64,000 nucleotides of DNA from Podospora bellae-mahoneyi (lineage: Eukaryota; Ascomycota; Sordariomycetes; Sordariales; Podosporaceae): positions 2,852,001 through 2,916,000 of the forward strand of contig NC_085885.1 in NCBI RefSeq assembly GCF_035222275.1, given 5' to 3'. Shown here piece after piece: positions 35,467 to 46,226 of the stretch. The notes beneath the pieces were generated by a model. That model did no database searches. It was not told the origin of the DNA and worked only from the letters and a program-made list of their open reading frames with translations. The translations under genes and the position numbers were made by a program. The stretch's first letter is position 1; each line of letters begins with the position of its first letter.

Positions 35467-37578
35467 ATGGTTTCTCCCAAACCCCTCGTGGATGATGGTC
35501 CAAAAACACAATGTGACCAACTCCTCGCCCTCCTCCTCTCCACCCACCGACCCCGCCCCCACAGACAGCATCACATCCTCTGGGAAGCAGCCGTCACCCA
35601 CGCCACCAAAAAAGACTGTTCCCTCTGCAAGATCCTCACCGACGCCCTGCAAGTCTGGTTCACGCCCTCCCAGCTGAAATGCGTCCAGCTGCAGGTCATG
35701 CTGATCATGCAACAGAGCAGTGAGAAGCAAGATCGGTTGCTGATTCAGTTCAGAACACCGGCGAGGGTGACACCCTGGACGGAGGGGCAGACTGTTAACT
35801 TCTTTGTGGATGATGGGTTATGTGGGACTGGGGGGTGGAACTTGATGAAGACCCCGGCTGCCTTGAACAAGGAAAGTTTCGCGTGGGAAAGGAAAGTAGA
35901 AAAAATGAAGGCGTGGCTGGGGCGGTGTCGGGCAAGTCATGAGATGTGTAGGTCTTATGGGGGTGTGATGCTTCCTGAGGGGGTGACGGTATTACCGAGC
36001 AGAGTGCTGGATTTGTTACCTGGGAATGGGGGCGTGAGGTTGTATGAATCGAGGGTGGGGGAAAGGGGGAGGTATGCTTGTCTTAGTCATCGGTGGGGGA
36101 AGTGTCAGCCGCTTACCACGACCCGGGCGACGTTGGGGGATTGGAAGGAAGGGTTGCCTTGGGAGAAGATCCCGAAGCTGTTCCAGGATGCGATCGACAT
36201 TGCAAGGGAGCTGGGGGTGAGGTATCTCTGGATTGATAGTCTTTGTATTGTCCAGGATGATGCGGAGGATTGGTATAGAGAGTCAAGGAAGATGTGCGCG
36301 ATTTATCAGAATGCGGTTGTGACTGTAGCTGGCACGGCGGGGTTTGGGTGTGAGGATTCGTTGGTTCCGACGAGGGAGAGGACTGTGGCTGGAAAATTGA
36401 AGGATGGGACGGGTTATAGGTTTGAGGTTAGGTTGATGGATAAGCATTTGAGTGGGTCGCCGAGTCATGTTCATTTTGGGAAGACGCTGCTTGGGAGAGG
36501 GTGGGTTTATCAGGAGAGGCTTTTATCTCGGAGGATCATACACTGTTGTTCGGATGAGTTGGTGTGGGAATGTATGGAGTCGGTGGAGTGTGAGTGCCCT
36601 GAGGGGGTTAGCTGGCTGACAACCGCGGATCGATCTAGGCTGGAAATCAAGGCTATTCAGACGCGGTTGCCAAGGGAGGCGCCGGTGTCGGAGCAGCGGA
36701 GAGTCTGGCATGATATGGTCAGGGCTTATACCGCGCTGGATTTGACAAAAATATCGGACAGAGCGGTTGCTATTCTCGGACTGGCAGTAGAGATACAGCA
36801 TTCAAGGAAGGGATTGTATACCGCGGGACTATGGGAGGATAGCTTTCTGTGTGATCTTGCCTGGCATACTGGGACGGCAACTCGAAGGGGGAAAAGGCCG
36901 ACGGATCCTAGACCAAATAGGGATACGACAAAAGCTCCTACATGGTCTTGGCTCTCGGTTGGTACATGTTGTGAGTATTGGTCTCGATCGGATCTCGGGA
37001 ATGGGGAGCCATGGTGGGAGGATAGCGGTACTGTTGTCGAGAAGATTGAGCTCCCTCCGTATCATACGCTTTCAGCTGCAGCACAAGGTCTGGGCTTGGT
37101 TCATATGATTCCTGCCACGAATCTCAAGGTGGATGGTGGCACCAGCAGACTGACCACTCATGGTTGTCTGACGCTCAAGGGGAACTTGCTGGCTGGAACA
37201 TCCAGTCAATCAGTGCATAACGACACACTGGAGTGGGCGGGCTGGTTCCAACGTAGCTTTGGGATCGATCTTAATCTTCAAGAATCGAGAGCACGTGGGT
37301 TCCTTGATATTCAGACCACAAACGAAGAGCCTATCATCCGACAGGGACAGGCAGTGTTTGGTATGCCGCTTGGTACCAGTATCGACACTGAAGGGATTCT
37401 GGATCCGATATATCGGTATCGGTACCTCCTGTTGTTGGTGTTGGTAGATGCCGATGAGCAGTTGTATGAGCGGGTGGGGATGATTGAGCTGGCCCATGGC
37501 GATTATCAGTGGAAAGCACCTGCGTGGTGGGATATTCCTTTTGAGGCCGGGACCATGACTACTATCAGAATCATTTAG
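35467..37578 (+). CDS. HET-domain (heterokaryon incompatibility) protein
   Basis: A single exon of 703 residues. The first ATG in the frame is at 35467. The HET domain begins near residue 203 with RYACLSHRWG and continues with FQDAIDIARELGVRYLWIDS and LCIVQDDAEDW, the three classic blocks, then RGWVYQERLLSRRIIHC. HET proteins trigger cell death when genetically different hyphae fuse, or act in related immune-like responses. The N-terminal 200 residues hold a Cys pair (DCSLCKIL) but no recognised partner domain. The C-terminal half is variable with no NACHT, ankyrin or WD repeats. The gene looks intact. The strand shifts from C-rich to G-rich near 35760. Confidence 0.93.
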   Translation: MVSPKPLVDDGPKTQCDQLLALLLSTHRPRPHRQHHILWEAAVTHATKKDCSLCKILTDALQVWFTPSQLKCVQLQVMLIMQQSSEKQDRLLIQFRTPARVTPWTEGQTVNFFVDDGLCGTGGWNLMKTPAALNKESFAWERKVEKMKAWLGRCRASHEMCRSYGGVMLPEGVTVLPSRVLDLLPGNGGVRLYESRVGERGRYACLSHRWGKCQPLTTTRATLGDWKEGLPWEKIPKLFQDAIDIARELGVRYLWIDSLCIVQDDAEDWYRESRKMCAIYQNAVVTVAGTAGFGCEDSLVPTRERTVAGKLKDGTGYRFEVRLMDKHLSGSPSHVHFGKTLLGRGWVYQERLLSRRIIHCCSDELVWECMESVECECPEGVSWLTTADRSRLEIKAIQTRLPREAPVSEQRRVWHDMVRAYTALDLTKISDRAVAILGLAVEIQHSRKGLYTAGLWEDSFLCDLAWHTGTATRRGKRPTDPRPNRDTTKAPTWSWLSVGTCCEYWSRSDLGNGEPWWEDSGTVVEKIELPPYHTLSAAAQGLGLVHMIPATNLKVDGGTSRLTTHGCLTLKGNLLAGTSSQSVHNDTLEWAGWFQRSFGIDLNLQESRARGFLDIQTTNEEPIIRQGQAVFGMPLGTSIDTEGILDPIYRYRYLLLLVLVDADEQLYERVGMIELAHGDYQWKAPAWWDIPFEAGTMTTIRII

Positions 37579-38074
37579 GACGCTTTTTGATAGTGAGCGA
37601 TGTAATGGAGAACAAAGAATGGATTCTTTTAATTAGACCTCTTTCGTGATAGTGCCGATTACTCTGATTGGAATGACCGTTGTTGGCTTGTCCGATTCTG
37701 TCCGACAATGGTGACTTGAGAGAGAAGCTTGCTTAACCTTCATGTGTGATAACGACGGAGATGGGCCTTTGTCTGGCGGATTCAATAGTGAAGGATGCTC
37801 AACGTCGAGAACCAAAGCTGGATCAAAATAATGAGAAGGGCTGTTGACCCGAGGAGCAGAGAAAGGCGCGTCACAGCCAAGAGTAAACACGGCCTCGTTC
37901 GCAAAGCCCATCTCACCTGGCACGAGCCTTTAGGGAGCTGCCATAAACAGAGCAACTGCCAGACGATAACAGCCAATGGGAGCAAGGCCCAACACCTGTC
38001 ACCTCTTAGACCAACTGTCGGCATGCCAAAGGTATCAAAATCAGAGCAGTCACTTGGTCAAGGTGTCAACGCTA
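37579..38074. other. Intergenic, nothing recognised
   Basis: This follows the HET gene and leads into the tRNA-like sequences. No supported gene was seen. Confidence 0.5.
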
Positions 38075-38162
38075 CTGTCAAGGGTTGCGCCACCTCTAGA
38101 GACTGCGGGTTCAATTCCCGCTTGCAACTAGATGTTGCAGGTTCAAATCCTACAACCAGCAA
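38050..38162 (+). pseudogene. tRNA-like sequence with two tandem T-arm-like hairpins
   Basis: A D-arm-like stretch (CACTTGGTCAAGGTG) near 38051 is followed by a perfect T arm (GCGGG, loop TTCAATT, CCCGC; 38105-38121). About 30 nt later comes a second T-arm-like hairpin (GCAGG, loop TTCAAAT, CCTAC; one mismatch; 38137-38153). I cannot pair a full acceptor stem for either, so a functional tRNA is not supported. The B-box matches (GGTTCAANTCC) are good. Confidence 0.4.
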
Positions 38163-38871
38163 TTTTCCATGGCATGAGGGATGAGGGCTGTGATATTGCA
38201 TAACTGGTGGTTACGACCTACCTAACCGCGGTATACGTCTGTGGGATTGCTGAGTAGACTGGGGGTTTGACCATGACTTCCACTTCCTTTTTGCCATCCA
38301 GCTAATCAAAACTATCAATAGCCCATGACTTATGGGCTGAGTGATATGATTAGCAGTTCATATATTTTTATTTATTTTATCATTCTTTTTCCTCTTTTCT
38401 TGTGTGCTTTTTCCAGGCGGAGCAGAAGGAAGGACCTATCGCAGATTGAACTTTGCGCCTGCCCTGTTGGTCGCATGGCACCTTCCTGCCTTTTCTGCTC
38501 GCTGCTCTTGCTGAGTCAATAGCTTGAAAACTTTCTGATAATCGTAAATAATTGGCAGGATATTTCTTCAACATTCCATCCCCCATCTTCACCATCGCGC
38601 ACGCCGTTTTACTATCTCAAAACGCCTTCAAAACAAACTCGAACGCCTCTTCATTTCAAGGGTATGTGTTCAATCTTCTTCTTCAGGTCTTATAATGATA
38701 GTTTGACGCGTCCAAACGATCATTTGAGGTGTCACTATGCGACTTTGAGGCCTCACGTCTATCTTCGAGGGGGTTGATTTGCAAGCTCAGGGCGTCAAGA
38801 TGTAGAATTCAGGTATAGAAAGCTAAAATTGATCCCTCAGCAGATACCAAAGATGTCTGTCATCTCTCTAA
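38163..38871. other. Intergenic, AT-rich in part
   Basis: The stretch 38320-38420 is T-rich. No gene is supported. The 3' part could hold an upstream exon or promoter of the next gene. Confidence 0.5.
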
Positions 38872-39569
38872 GCGGCGTCGAAGCTCAGCGGACTGGCCTG
38901 GCCTGGCCGTGACAATGTCTTGGTCAGACGCAGTTGGGACCACAAAGTCGAGAAGATACTGGCGGAGTTGAGGGTGCCCACGGGCAAAAAGCACATGGTG
39001 AAAGCGATCACCAAAATGGTCGAGGAGGCGACCGATTTCGCTCACAGATTGCGCGACGAGCCGGAGGACCACTTTGGCTTCGTCGAGATGTTCGGCGCCC
39101 ACTCACGCCTGGGGGTTGCGCTCGCTCGTGTGTCGCCCGCCGTTGTGCAGGTGTTTGAGAACCTTTTCTTCGGGGTTGTGATGGCTCGCCATCGGTACTT
39201 GGAGGATTGCTTCGAGTACGACAAGGTATGTTGCCATTGCAAGGTTGAACTAAATCAATTGCTAACACCTTGTGTTGACAGGAACCCGTCAAGGAGTTCC
39301 AGCTCTCTGCCCTGGCCAAGGCAATTGACCAGTTCAACGGGGCCGTGAGGGGCTTTTGGTCCAATACCGAGCTGGAGCTGTACATGAACGAGGCGGCGGA
39401 CGATGTCGAGATCTTTGATGAGGAAGATGGCGCCACTACTGGCGGCCAGCAAGATGCGGAGATGGAGGACGTTCGTGCTGGTGTTGAGGGCATGATACTC
39501 AACAATACGCAGGATGTGGAGATGGCGGATGTTAATGCTGCTGGTGGTTCGTTTAGAGATCGCATTTGA
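38872..39569 (+). CDS. Unknown protein with acidic C-terminal tail, member A of a local two-copy family
   Basis: Two exons (open from 38872 to 39225, then 39282-39569) are joined by a 56-nt intron with donor GTATGT, branch GCTAAC and acceptor GACAG. No ATG precedes the conserved part in frame. The first is at 38995, giving 172 residues; the open frame extends 41 codons further upstream, so an upstream exon may be missing. The protein is mostly helical (VKAITKMVEEATDFAHRL and VVQVFENLFFGVVMARHRY) and ends in an acidic, Met-containing tail (DAEMEDVRAGVEGM). It shares order, intron position and tail with the broken copy at 42.4-43.3 kb. Function unknown. Confidence 0.55.
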
Positions 39570-40181
39570 TGACACATGGTTCTTTCAGTTTCAGCATTGG
39601 CATTGTTTTGCTTGATGGTCTCTTTTCGTTCCAGGCGTTCATTCGGGTTCACAATGGGCAGCATATTCTGGAGTTGAGGCATGGCTTTCTCTGTCTTTGG
39701 CACCAGATTGGTTGGCGCGCTAGGGATAGGAGGATTGTTTCATTGCTATGAGTTTCAGGGGGCTTTGACTTCTCAGGCTAGCACATCAATCGATTGCTGA
39801 TGCAGCCCCTACCTTGATCCTTTTACTCGTCAAGCAAGTGAAATCATGTCGTGTCACCAACCCCTAATGCCCAAAGTAAACATTCATCCACAGCAACGCA
39901 ACCGGCTGCATAGTGGAACTCCGTTACAGTGGGGCCGCGCATCTTCTGGCTGATGTCGGGTCATGCCGAGCGGCTGTTCCGGGAAGCGAAGACGCATGCC
40001 ACAGCGTTACACTAATCCACAAGCCACACTGTATTTTAACCCTCCCTTGATCCCTGCCGAGACATGCTTTTTTCCTATCTCGTTTCACACCAAATCCCTC
40101 GTTTCTTTTCCACAATTATCGTTTCAAATCATCACCTCCATCCATCTTTGTGTTTACCTTACCCCCTGAGTCTCCATAACA
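39570..40181. other. Intergenic, promoter region of the TenA-like gene
   Basis: No further gene was seen. The 3' end is pyrimidine-rich (40020-40180), as expected for a fungal promoter and leader. Confidence 0.5.
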
Positions 40182-41048
40182 ATGACGTCATCCCCCACCG
40201 CTGCCCCCTTTTCCCTCACCAAACACCTCCTCTCTCTCGAACCAGAGGAGTTCAAAGCCGCGACTCAACACCCCTTTTTGCTCGCTGCAGCAAAGGGGAC
40301 GCTCCCCAAAGATTTGTTGAGTCATTGGCTGGTGAATGACCGGTTGTATATCCATGCTTATATCCGAGCTGCGGGACAGTTGCTCGCTAGTCTGGAGCTG
40401 CCGAAGCATTTACCTGGGGTTGAACAGCCGGGGGAAGAGGATGAGGCGTTCGAAGTTAGACTGGTGGATTGGCTGATTGAGGCTTTGGGTGCGGTGAGGA
40501 GGGAGGAGAGGATGTTTCTTGAGGTTGGGGAGAGGTATGAATTGGTGGATTTTGTGGGAGTGAACTCGAGGGAGGTGGGGAGGGTGAAGGGGTTGGGGGT
40601 TATTGAGGGGTTGTTTAGGGATGTTGGAAGGAAGGAGAAGGGGAAGGGGTTGGGGGCTTGGTTGTTGGGGGCGGGGGGAGGGGAATTGCCGGTGAGTGAG
40701 AAGATTCCTTGGTTGGAGGGGGCGGTGACGTTTTGGGGGACGGAGAGAGTGTATCTTGAGGCTTGGAGCTGGGCGAGGGGGCAGCAGGAGGAGAGGCCTA
40801 ATGGAAAGGAGGATGAGGATGGTGGGGCGTTGAGGAGGGAGTTTATTCCTAATTGGAGTAGTGATGAGTTTAGGGGGTTTGTGGAGAGGTTGGGGGTGTT
40901 GATTGATCAGGCTGTGGAGAGGGAGATTGGGATGGTGGGTGAGGATGGGCAGAAACAGGAGGAAGTGAAGAAAGAAATCTTGGGGAGGGTGGAAGGGAAG
41001 TGGAGGACCTTGTTGGAGGGGGAGAAGGGGTTTTGGCCGGATGTGTGA
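40182..41048 (+). CDS. TenA/heme-oxygenase-like fold protein
   Basis: A single exon of 288 residues. The N-terminal half resembles the TENA/THI-4 family: HPFLLAAAKGTLPKDLLSHW followed by LVNDRLYIHAYIRAAGQLLA, in an all-helical protein. TenA proteins salvage thiamine pyrimidine; many fungal relatives of unknown role share only the fold. The Cys and Glu residues of true thiaminase II are not obvious, so the reaction is uncertain. The C-terminal half is Glu/Lys-rich. Base skew is extreme: 26 C against 8 G in 40201-40260, but 34 G against 4 C in 40981-41040. Confidence 0.75.
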   Translation: MTSSPTAAPFSLTKHLLSLEPEEFKAATQHPFLLAAAKGTLPKDLLSHWLVNDRLYIHAYIRAAGQLLASLELPKHLPGVEQPGEEDEAFEVRLVDWLIEALGAVRREERMFLEVGERYELVDFVGVNSREVGRVKGLGVIEGLFRDVGRKEKGKGLGAWLLGAGGGELPVSEKIPWLEGAVTFWGTERVYLEAWSWARGQQEERPNGKEDEDGGALRREFIPNWSSDEFRGFVERLGVLIDQAVEREIGMVGEDGQKQEEVKKEILGRVEGKWRTLLEGEKGFWPDV

Positions 41049-41774
41049 TGGTTGAAGAAGCATGTGCAAACTCTAGTGTTTTATTTTCTGGGAGACGCAG
41101 CTTCGGATTCCCTTTCGCCACTTTGTACAGTAGAATAACAGACATCGAGTGGACTGCTTATCCCTGATTCAAACCTGCCGGTTTTCCTGAGTCTGTTTGG
41201 GCCTTCTGGGCAATACACTTTCTAAACCAAGGATTTGGAGTGGTTACGTCTATCCGTATACATTTCATCGAACTGAAACCCAGTCCCAATGATATTCAAG
41301 GTCCCAGTATCAAGGGACCCACCCTCTGGGCCTCACTCACACTTATAGCCTCTCTACTATTCGAACTCAAAGAGCACGACAGTCTGTTGTCTCGCACTAT
41401 AAAATTGGGCCAGGTTTTACATAGGGCATTTGGCGATTCTAGTCCTCCGGCTTTGCTTACCACCACTCGAGTTTCCTTCTAATGCTGGTTTGTGGGTAAA
41501 ATAGACATCCAAATCACTGTTGTTTACGTTGCCAGTGCCATGATTGAGCTGATGATTGAGCTGGCAAAGTTTAAAGCGCTCTACAACCAATGGCTCTTGG
41601 TCGTCTGGTCGTCTTGTCATTGGTAACAAAGCTGACAGGTGGTGGGATGACATCGTGCCCATCTTAAAGCCTGAGGAAGGAACTGTCTGTGCTTAATCAG
41701 CGGTTAGAATGCTACACTTGCGGAAGGAGCAACTACCCCTAATCAACAACAGCTCTGCAGTACCTTCATCAATA
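41049..41774. other. Intergenic, nothing recognised
   Basis: Short frames only. No domain, repeat or RNA gene was seen. Confidence 0.5.
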
Positions 41775-41868
41775 GCACAACCGTGTTTGGCCAAGTGGTC
41801 TAGTTCTCTCATCGAGTGCCACCGCTAGGCTACGGACACGATGGGTTCAATCCCCATGGTGGGCGCTC
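41775..41868 (+). pseudogene. tRNA-like sequence (class II tRNA shape, degenerate)
   Basis: A D-arm-like GGCCAAGTGGTCTAG (41789-41803) is followed about 40 nt later by a perfect T arm (ATGGG, loop TTCAATC, CCCAT; 41841-41857). The acceptor stem cannot be paired well and no clear anticodon arm is seen. The spacing suits a serine- or leucine-like tRNA relic. Confidence 0.4.
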
Positions 41869-42425
41869 TCTATCGAAACTGTCGATTTCCTGGTTGCTTG
41901 ACTCCTATGTTCGCTTCCGCTTTAGGCCCCCTGAGGGTTGTAAGTCTAGGGGATAGCCAACACAGTACTTTCATTTTGTGTTTATTTCTTTTGTAAAACA
42001 ATCACTTCTTTTTGATCTAACATGTCATGAAAATTGATTGAACCTCAGACGAGTCTCAGTCCTCAGTACTATGTCTTAAGATATACTATAGTAGAATTGA
42101 TATGAGCCGCTGTGTCGCACCTTTTCTTTAAACAAAGTTGCAGGCAGAGGCTAAATTGCGAAGTTGTGACTGTTTGTTTTGGTTTTCTGCCCCCCTTATT
42201 TGCCTGCACATGACTTGCACTGCCGATGAAAAATCTCTTGCTCGCGATTTTCAAATTCAAAAAGTCTCCTTCGCAAGCCAACTCCCGACCTCGACCACAC
42301 GGTCACCACCGCCCTCGCTCACGCCCGCAATCGTTTGTGAACGAATTTTGAGAGGTATGCTCGGATGAAGAATGTAACTTATTAAAATTTGAAATTTGAA
42401 ATTGACAAAAAGAACTTAGTAAGAT
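41869..42425. other. Intergenic, nothing recognised
   Basis: AT-rich in 41960-42100. No supported gene was seen. Confidence 0.5.
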
Positions 42426-43278
42426 CGATAAGATGGCTACCCAACTCCGTCGTTTGCTTCCCAACAAGGGATTATCCTGGTCTCAGGCGACGTAGCCTTG
42501 GGAAAGACCAGACGCGACAGGTCCGTGGTCAACACACTAGCCCAGGTCATGCCTCTCGACAAGCAGAATGTCCGGGGGTTTTTGTTGAAGATGGTAGAGT
42601 TCGCTTTGGGGATGGGGAGGTGGTTGGTTGAGCAGCACGAGGATTCCTGCGCTCCTCCGGAGACGGTGGTGGAGATTGACCCGTTTTGGGTGTTTCAGGA
42701 AATGCACATGCATTTCACCCATGAGATGGGTTGGGAGAACGAGACGGACTACGCCTTGTTCATTTTGTTGTTTCAGGAGTTGATGTATGCCCGGGAGAGG
42801 TATCGGAACTGGTGGGACAGCACTCCGGTAAGTTACAATCTGTTTTGCAAAAAAATCAAAAGAAAAATAAGAAAAAGAGAGTTTTGTGCATGCATGATTA
42901 ATCAAGTTGGGAACATTTTGTGCAGAGAACCAGCACCATGCAGGGTAACGGGTTGACCGACGGCTTGGACAAGCTGTATGTCGAGGTGCCGTTCTTCGCC
43001 CAGAATGAGCTGGAGTGAATTTGTGGGTGTCGGCGAGGCTGCGCCAGGACGAGCGTAAGGAGAGGGAGGCCGCGGCGTTGGACAGCGTGGCTGATGGCCT
43101 CCAAGCATTGGGGGTCGATCCCGCTGCTCCTCCGCGCGTGGAGTTTGAGGACGTGCGCCAAGCACTGAAGGATATGGATTTCGATGAGACCATGGAAGAT
43201 GCGGAGGTTGAGGGTGAGGGTGAGGGGAAGGGTGATGGGTTGGAGATGGAGATGGATAGGATGGATATGGAGGAGTAA
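42426..43278 (+). pseudogene. Member B of the local acidic-tail family, probably broken
   Basis: Coding runs from about 42430 to 42827, then after a 98-nt intron (donor GTAAGT, acceptor TGCAG) from 42926. It contains LDKQNVRGFLLKMVEFALGM and EMHMHFTHEMGWENETDYAL, matching member A in order and in intron position (after an RYR/RYL-containing helix). After FFAQNELE the frame meets TGA at about 43016. The logical continuation (LWVSARLRQDERKEREAAAL, then a Glu/Gly/Met acidic tail) is in the next frame, so a small indel has probably broken it. The ATG at 42434 is out of frame with the conserved part. Function unknown. Confidence 0.5.
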
Positions 43279-45158
43279 GGCTGCGGTCGGGCTGAAGGAA
43301 AACAGTAGACCGGGGGAACCTGAACCACCTACAGAACGGCTGAAGGACAACAGTGTAAACCCTTGGGCTGGCAACCCATGTCGGGCGGCGAAGACAGACT
43401 CTGTACCTCCATGTGGTGCCGCCTGAGAACCTGGGTCTTTGCGTTGGAGTTTTCCTCCGGACATCTTAGACCCAGAGCCAGCACAGAGACGCGAGCTGTC
43501 ATCAGACAACTTGCCTAGATGAAGCCTCGTGGCTTTGGTGGGCAAACATTAAGTTGTCCTTTCATGCTACTGTATTTTCCCACCTCTTTCCCCGTTTTGT
43601 GTGGTCACTAACCTTTGTCACCTGCCAGTTCTCATCTTCAAACAAACCCGATTCCAAGACTTGTCCACCGATCCCTTCCATCAATGTCGCGTCCATTGCC
43701 TTTTCTCCATACCACGACACTCGATCTACTACCCCGGCCTAGTTGCCACTCGGTCGCTCCGATGATGCCAAGATACTCCGTCTACCCCCTTCATCATTTC
43801 TGCCGAGGGTGTCAGGAATACGACGCATCGCGTGGTCCACCGCGCCCAAGATACATAACACGACATTGATGCAGAGGGTGACGGGGTGTGGTTTACGGTG
43901 TGCACCTGTACATTCGGCTGCGCTCCTTGCGGAAGAGTTGAATGTGGGTTTCCATTTCCAATGCCGTCTATTCAGCATCCCTACAGCGGGGGTAACGTCT
44001 TAAGATGATAGGATCTGATGAGAGATTGGCTTTAGCTAGCCATGATGATACAGTTATTTAGCATTTGTGGTTATCTTCTATTGTTATTATAAGTGTTTCT
44101 TGTTTTTTATTACATGGTGATGCCTATGGCCACGTGGAGACTCTGTATCGTGTCACCGGGGTGTTACGACATCTCAAAGGACACAAATCCGTGCTGGAGA
44201 GGATTGCTGGAGGTTTGTAACAGACCGGCGTTGAGAGGACTGTTGCCAGGCTGATTGTTGACATGCACGGGCCATCTCTTTTGACAGCAAGACGGAGGGA
44301 TGGTGAAATCGAAGAGCCGCACAACAAAGGACTGGGAACAAGACAGGCTGGTTATATATTATTGTCACCTATCATCATACTTAGCTTTGCTCACTTCAAG
44401 GGGTACGTGGGGGATGCGAAGTTGGAGGACGTCCGTCCCGGCATTGAAGCCGTGGACATCGATGGTTAGATGGGGTTTTGTGGGAGTTCTGGTCTGCGTG
44501 CCCTTTCATGGACTAATATGAAGAATCCACTCTTTCTTTGGGGTTGTTGAGGCTGATTTCCACTGCTGATCTTGTGCTCGGATTTATTGTAAATTTGTGC
44601 AGTCAATTACCACCTACCTGAGTCTTGCATGCACTTAAGTGATATTTCAATGCAGGGAAATCTTGAACAAATTAAGGATTTTATCTAGGAGCTACCGATT
44701 TGCAGTGCGGGTTTGGATCATCAAAGATTTGCAAGGTATCAGGTAGACTGACCTCTCCACAACATCCTCGCCCTTTTTCTTTCCCAATTGCCCACAGCAA
44801 ACAATTTGATCAACATATTTTCGACGACCTTGGGCAGGAAGCCCCAGTTTTTAGAGCCAATCAACCCTGCTACCTATACCAAGGTTGTATTTTATCACCT
44901 TAACCTTGACAGGGTTGGAATTCTTTGAGTTTCAGCTCCAATCGGGACTCTGGAATTTTGTATCAGCAAAGCAAGCAACGCACATTTATTATGTTGACAC
45001 GCAATATGTAAAGATGCCCAGGTGAAAGAGAGCGTCTTCCTCGTCACCACTCCTCTTTTACTGAATTATGGTGAAAAGCAGTGCAGCACTCTGCTACCAA
45101 TATCAACTCCCCCAGCGGCGAATATTAGAACCAGTGGGAAGGGACATTACGATAAGGT
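43279..45158. other. Gene-free stretch of about 1.9 kb
   Basis: Only short overlapping frames on both strands, without domains or splice-supported joins. AT content rises around 44040-44120. No transposon ends or long repeats were recognised by eye. Confidence 0.5.
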
Positions 45159-45869
45159 ATGGCGACATCGGACGCCACCACCAGTGCCATTTCCACTACC
45201 GAAGAACTCCAGGCCTTTATCTCTTCTAGTCCCCCCTCCAGAGAGCTGTACCTCGATCTCGAAGGCAAAAGTCTGTCCCGCCATGGAACCATCTCCATCA
45301 TTACGATATTACTTCATCCGGAGGGATTAATTAGACTTGTCGACGTTCAACTCGTGGAAAACGCGTCTCGGACCGGAGACAAGACATATCTCAGTGGTTT
45401 GGAAAAGGCTATTCGACTCGATCTCAAATTGGAGTTTGCCGATCTCAACCATTGGACCAGTATCAACAAGGAGATGACAGGCCTGATGTCTTTTGGCATT
45501 TTTACAGTTTGACCACTGGAGGCCAAAACAGTTCAGTACTGCATCAATAGCGTTATTCACCTCCCCTCCTTATACGTTACGTACCTCATGATGATCAGCC
45601 TTCAGTGGTTAGCAAAGGTGAAGGAGGAGGGCTTTCGGCGGCTCGATGAGGCTCATGGTCTTGGGTATGACCCTTAATCGCCTATGAAGGCATGGAGGCC
45701 ACGGGTATCAGGGATAGACCCGGCCCATTTGACTTTGGATGAGCAGTTTGACAGAGAGATGTTCGGATCTGACGACGAGGATTACCCCGATTACGCTGAA
45801 GATGACGAGCGCACAAGCTGCATGGATACCGTTGATGATATAGATTACTATTTGTATTACTCTAACTGA
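45159..45869 (+). pseudogene. Relic of a fungal 3'-5' exonuclease-domain protein
   Basis: In one frame from the ATG at 45159: ELYLDLEGKSLSRHGTISII carries the first exonuclease motif (Asp and Glu of DLE). Then DVQLVENASRTGDKTYLSGL and, after an in-frame TGA at 45510, PLEAKTVQYCINSVIHLPSL (the last motif region) appear. A second in-frame stop, TAA at 45675, precedes an acidic end. The middle of the domain, about 50 residues with the second metal-binding motif, is missing. Both stops could be C-to-T changes of Arg and Gln codons. No active enzyme is expected. Confidence 0.6.
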
Positions 45870-46129
45870 TTTTGACAAGAAGTCTCAGGTTTCGTTTGCG
45901 GAGGATGGCCGGAGTGGCCGTTGGAATCAAATATGAGGTGTCCAGTAGCTCTAATCTAGCGTTTTTGTTCGGTGTTTCTTCGTCTCTCGCCCTGGTTCTG
46001 CAACCTGAGCTTTCACACCCAATGCTGTCACCGGCACGACAGGCGACAAACCAGCAAGATAGTTGGAGCGACTCCCGTTCTTGCTCCTTCCTGTGCCTTA
46101 TAGTGACCAAACAGGACACACCTTCCATC

Positions 46130-46226
46130 AAGATCCAACACTGTGTTTTCCAAGTGGTTTGGGTGCTCCCTTCGAGCCCCATCACTTGTCAAAGGCGTTC
46201 TGAGGTTCGATTCCCGGAGTGTGACT
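46130..46226 (+). pseudogene. tRNA-like sequence, degenerate
   Basis: CCAAGTGGTTTGGG near 46150 and AGGTTCGATTCCCGG near 46203 resemble D- and T-arm boxes with nearly the same spacing as the tRNA-like sequence at 41.8 kb. The T stem is poorly paired and the acceptor stem weak. This is a relic at best. Confidence 0.3.

Noticed and set aside
38105-38121. Functional tRNA gene at the perfect T arm
   Set aside because: No acceptor stem or anticodon arm pairs with it at the correct distance, so it is kept only as a tRNA-like relic.
42537-43545. 263- and 215-residue minus-strand frames over member B of the acidic-tail family
   Set aside because: Antisense of the coding pieces that match member A; Ser/Pro-rich composition and no splice support.
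43279-45158. Possible transposon or LTR element in the gene-poor stretch
   Set aside because: No terminal repeats, target-site duplications or element-type coding motifs could be seen by eye.
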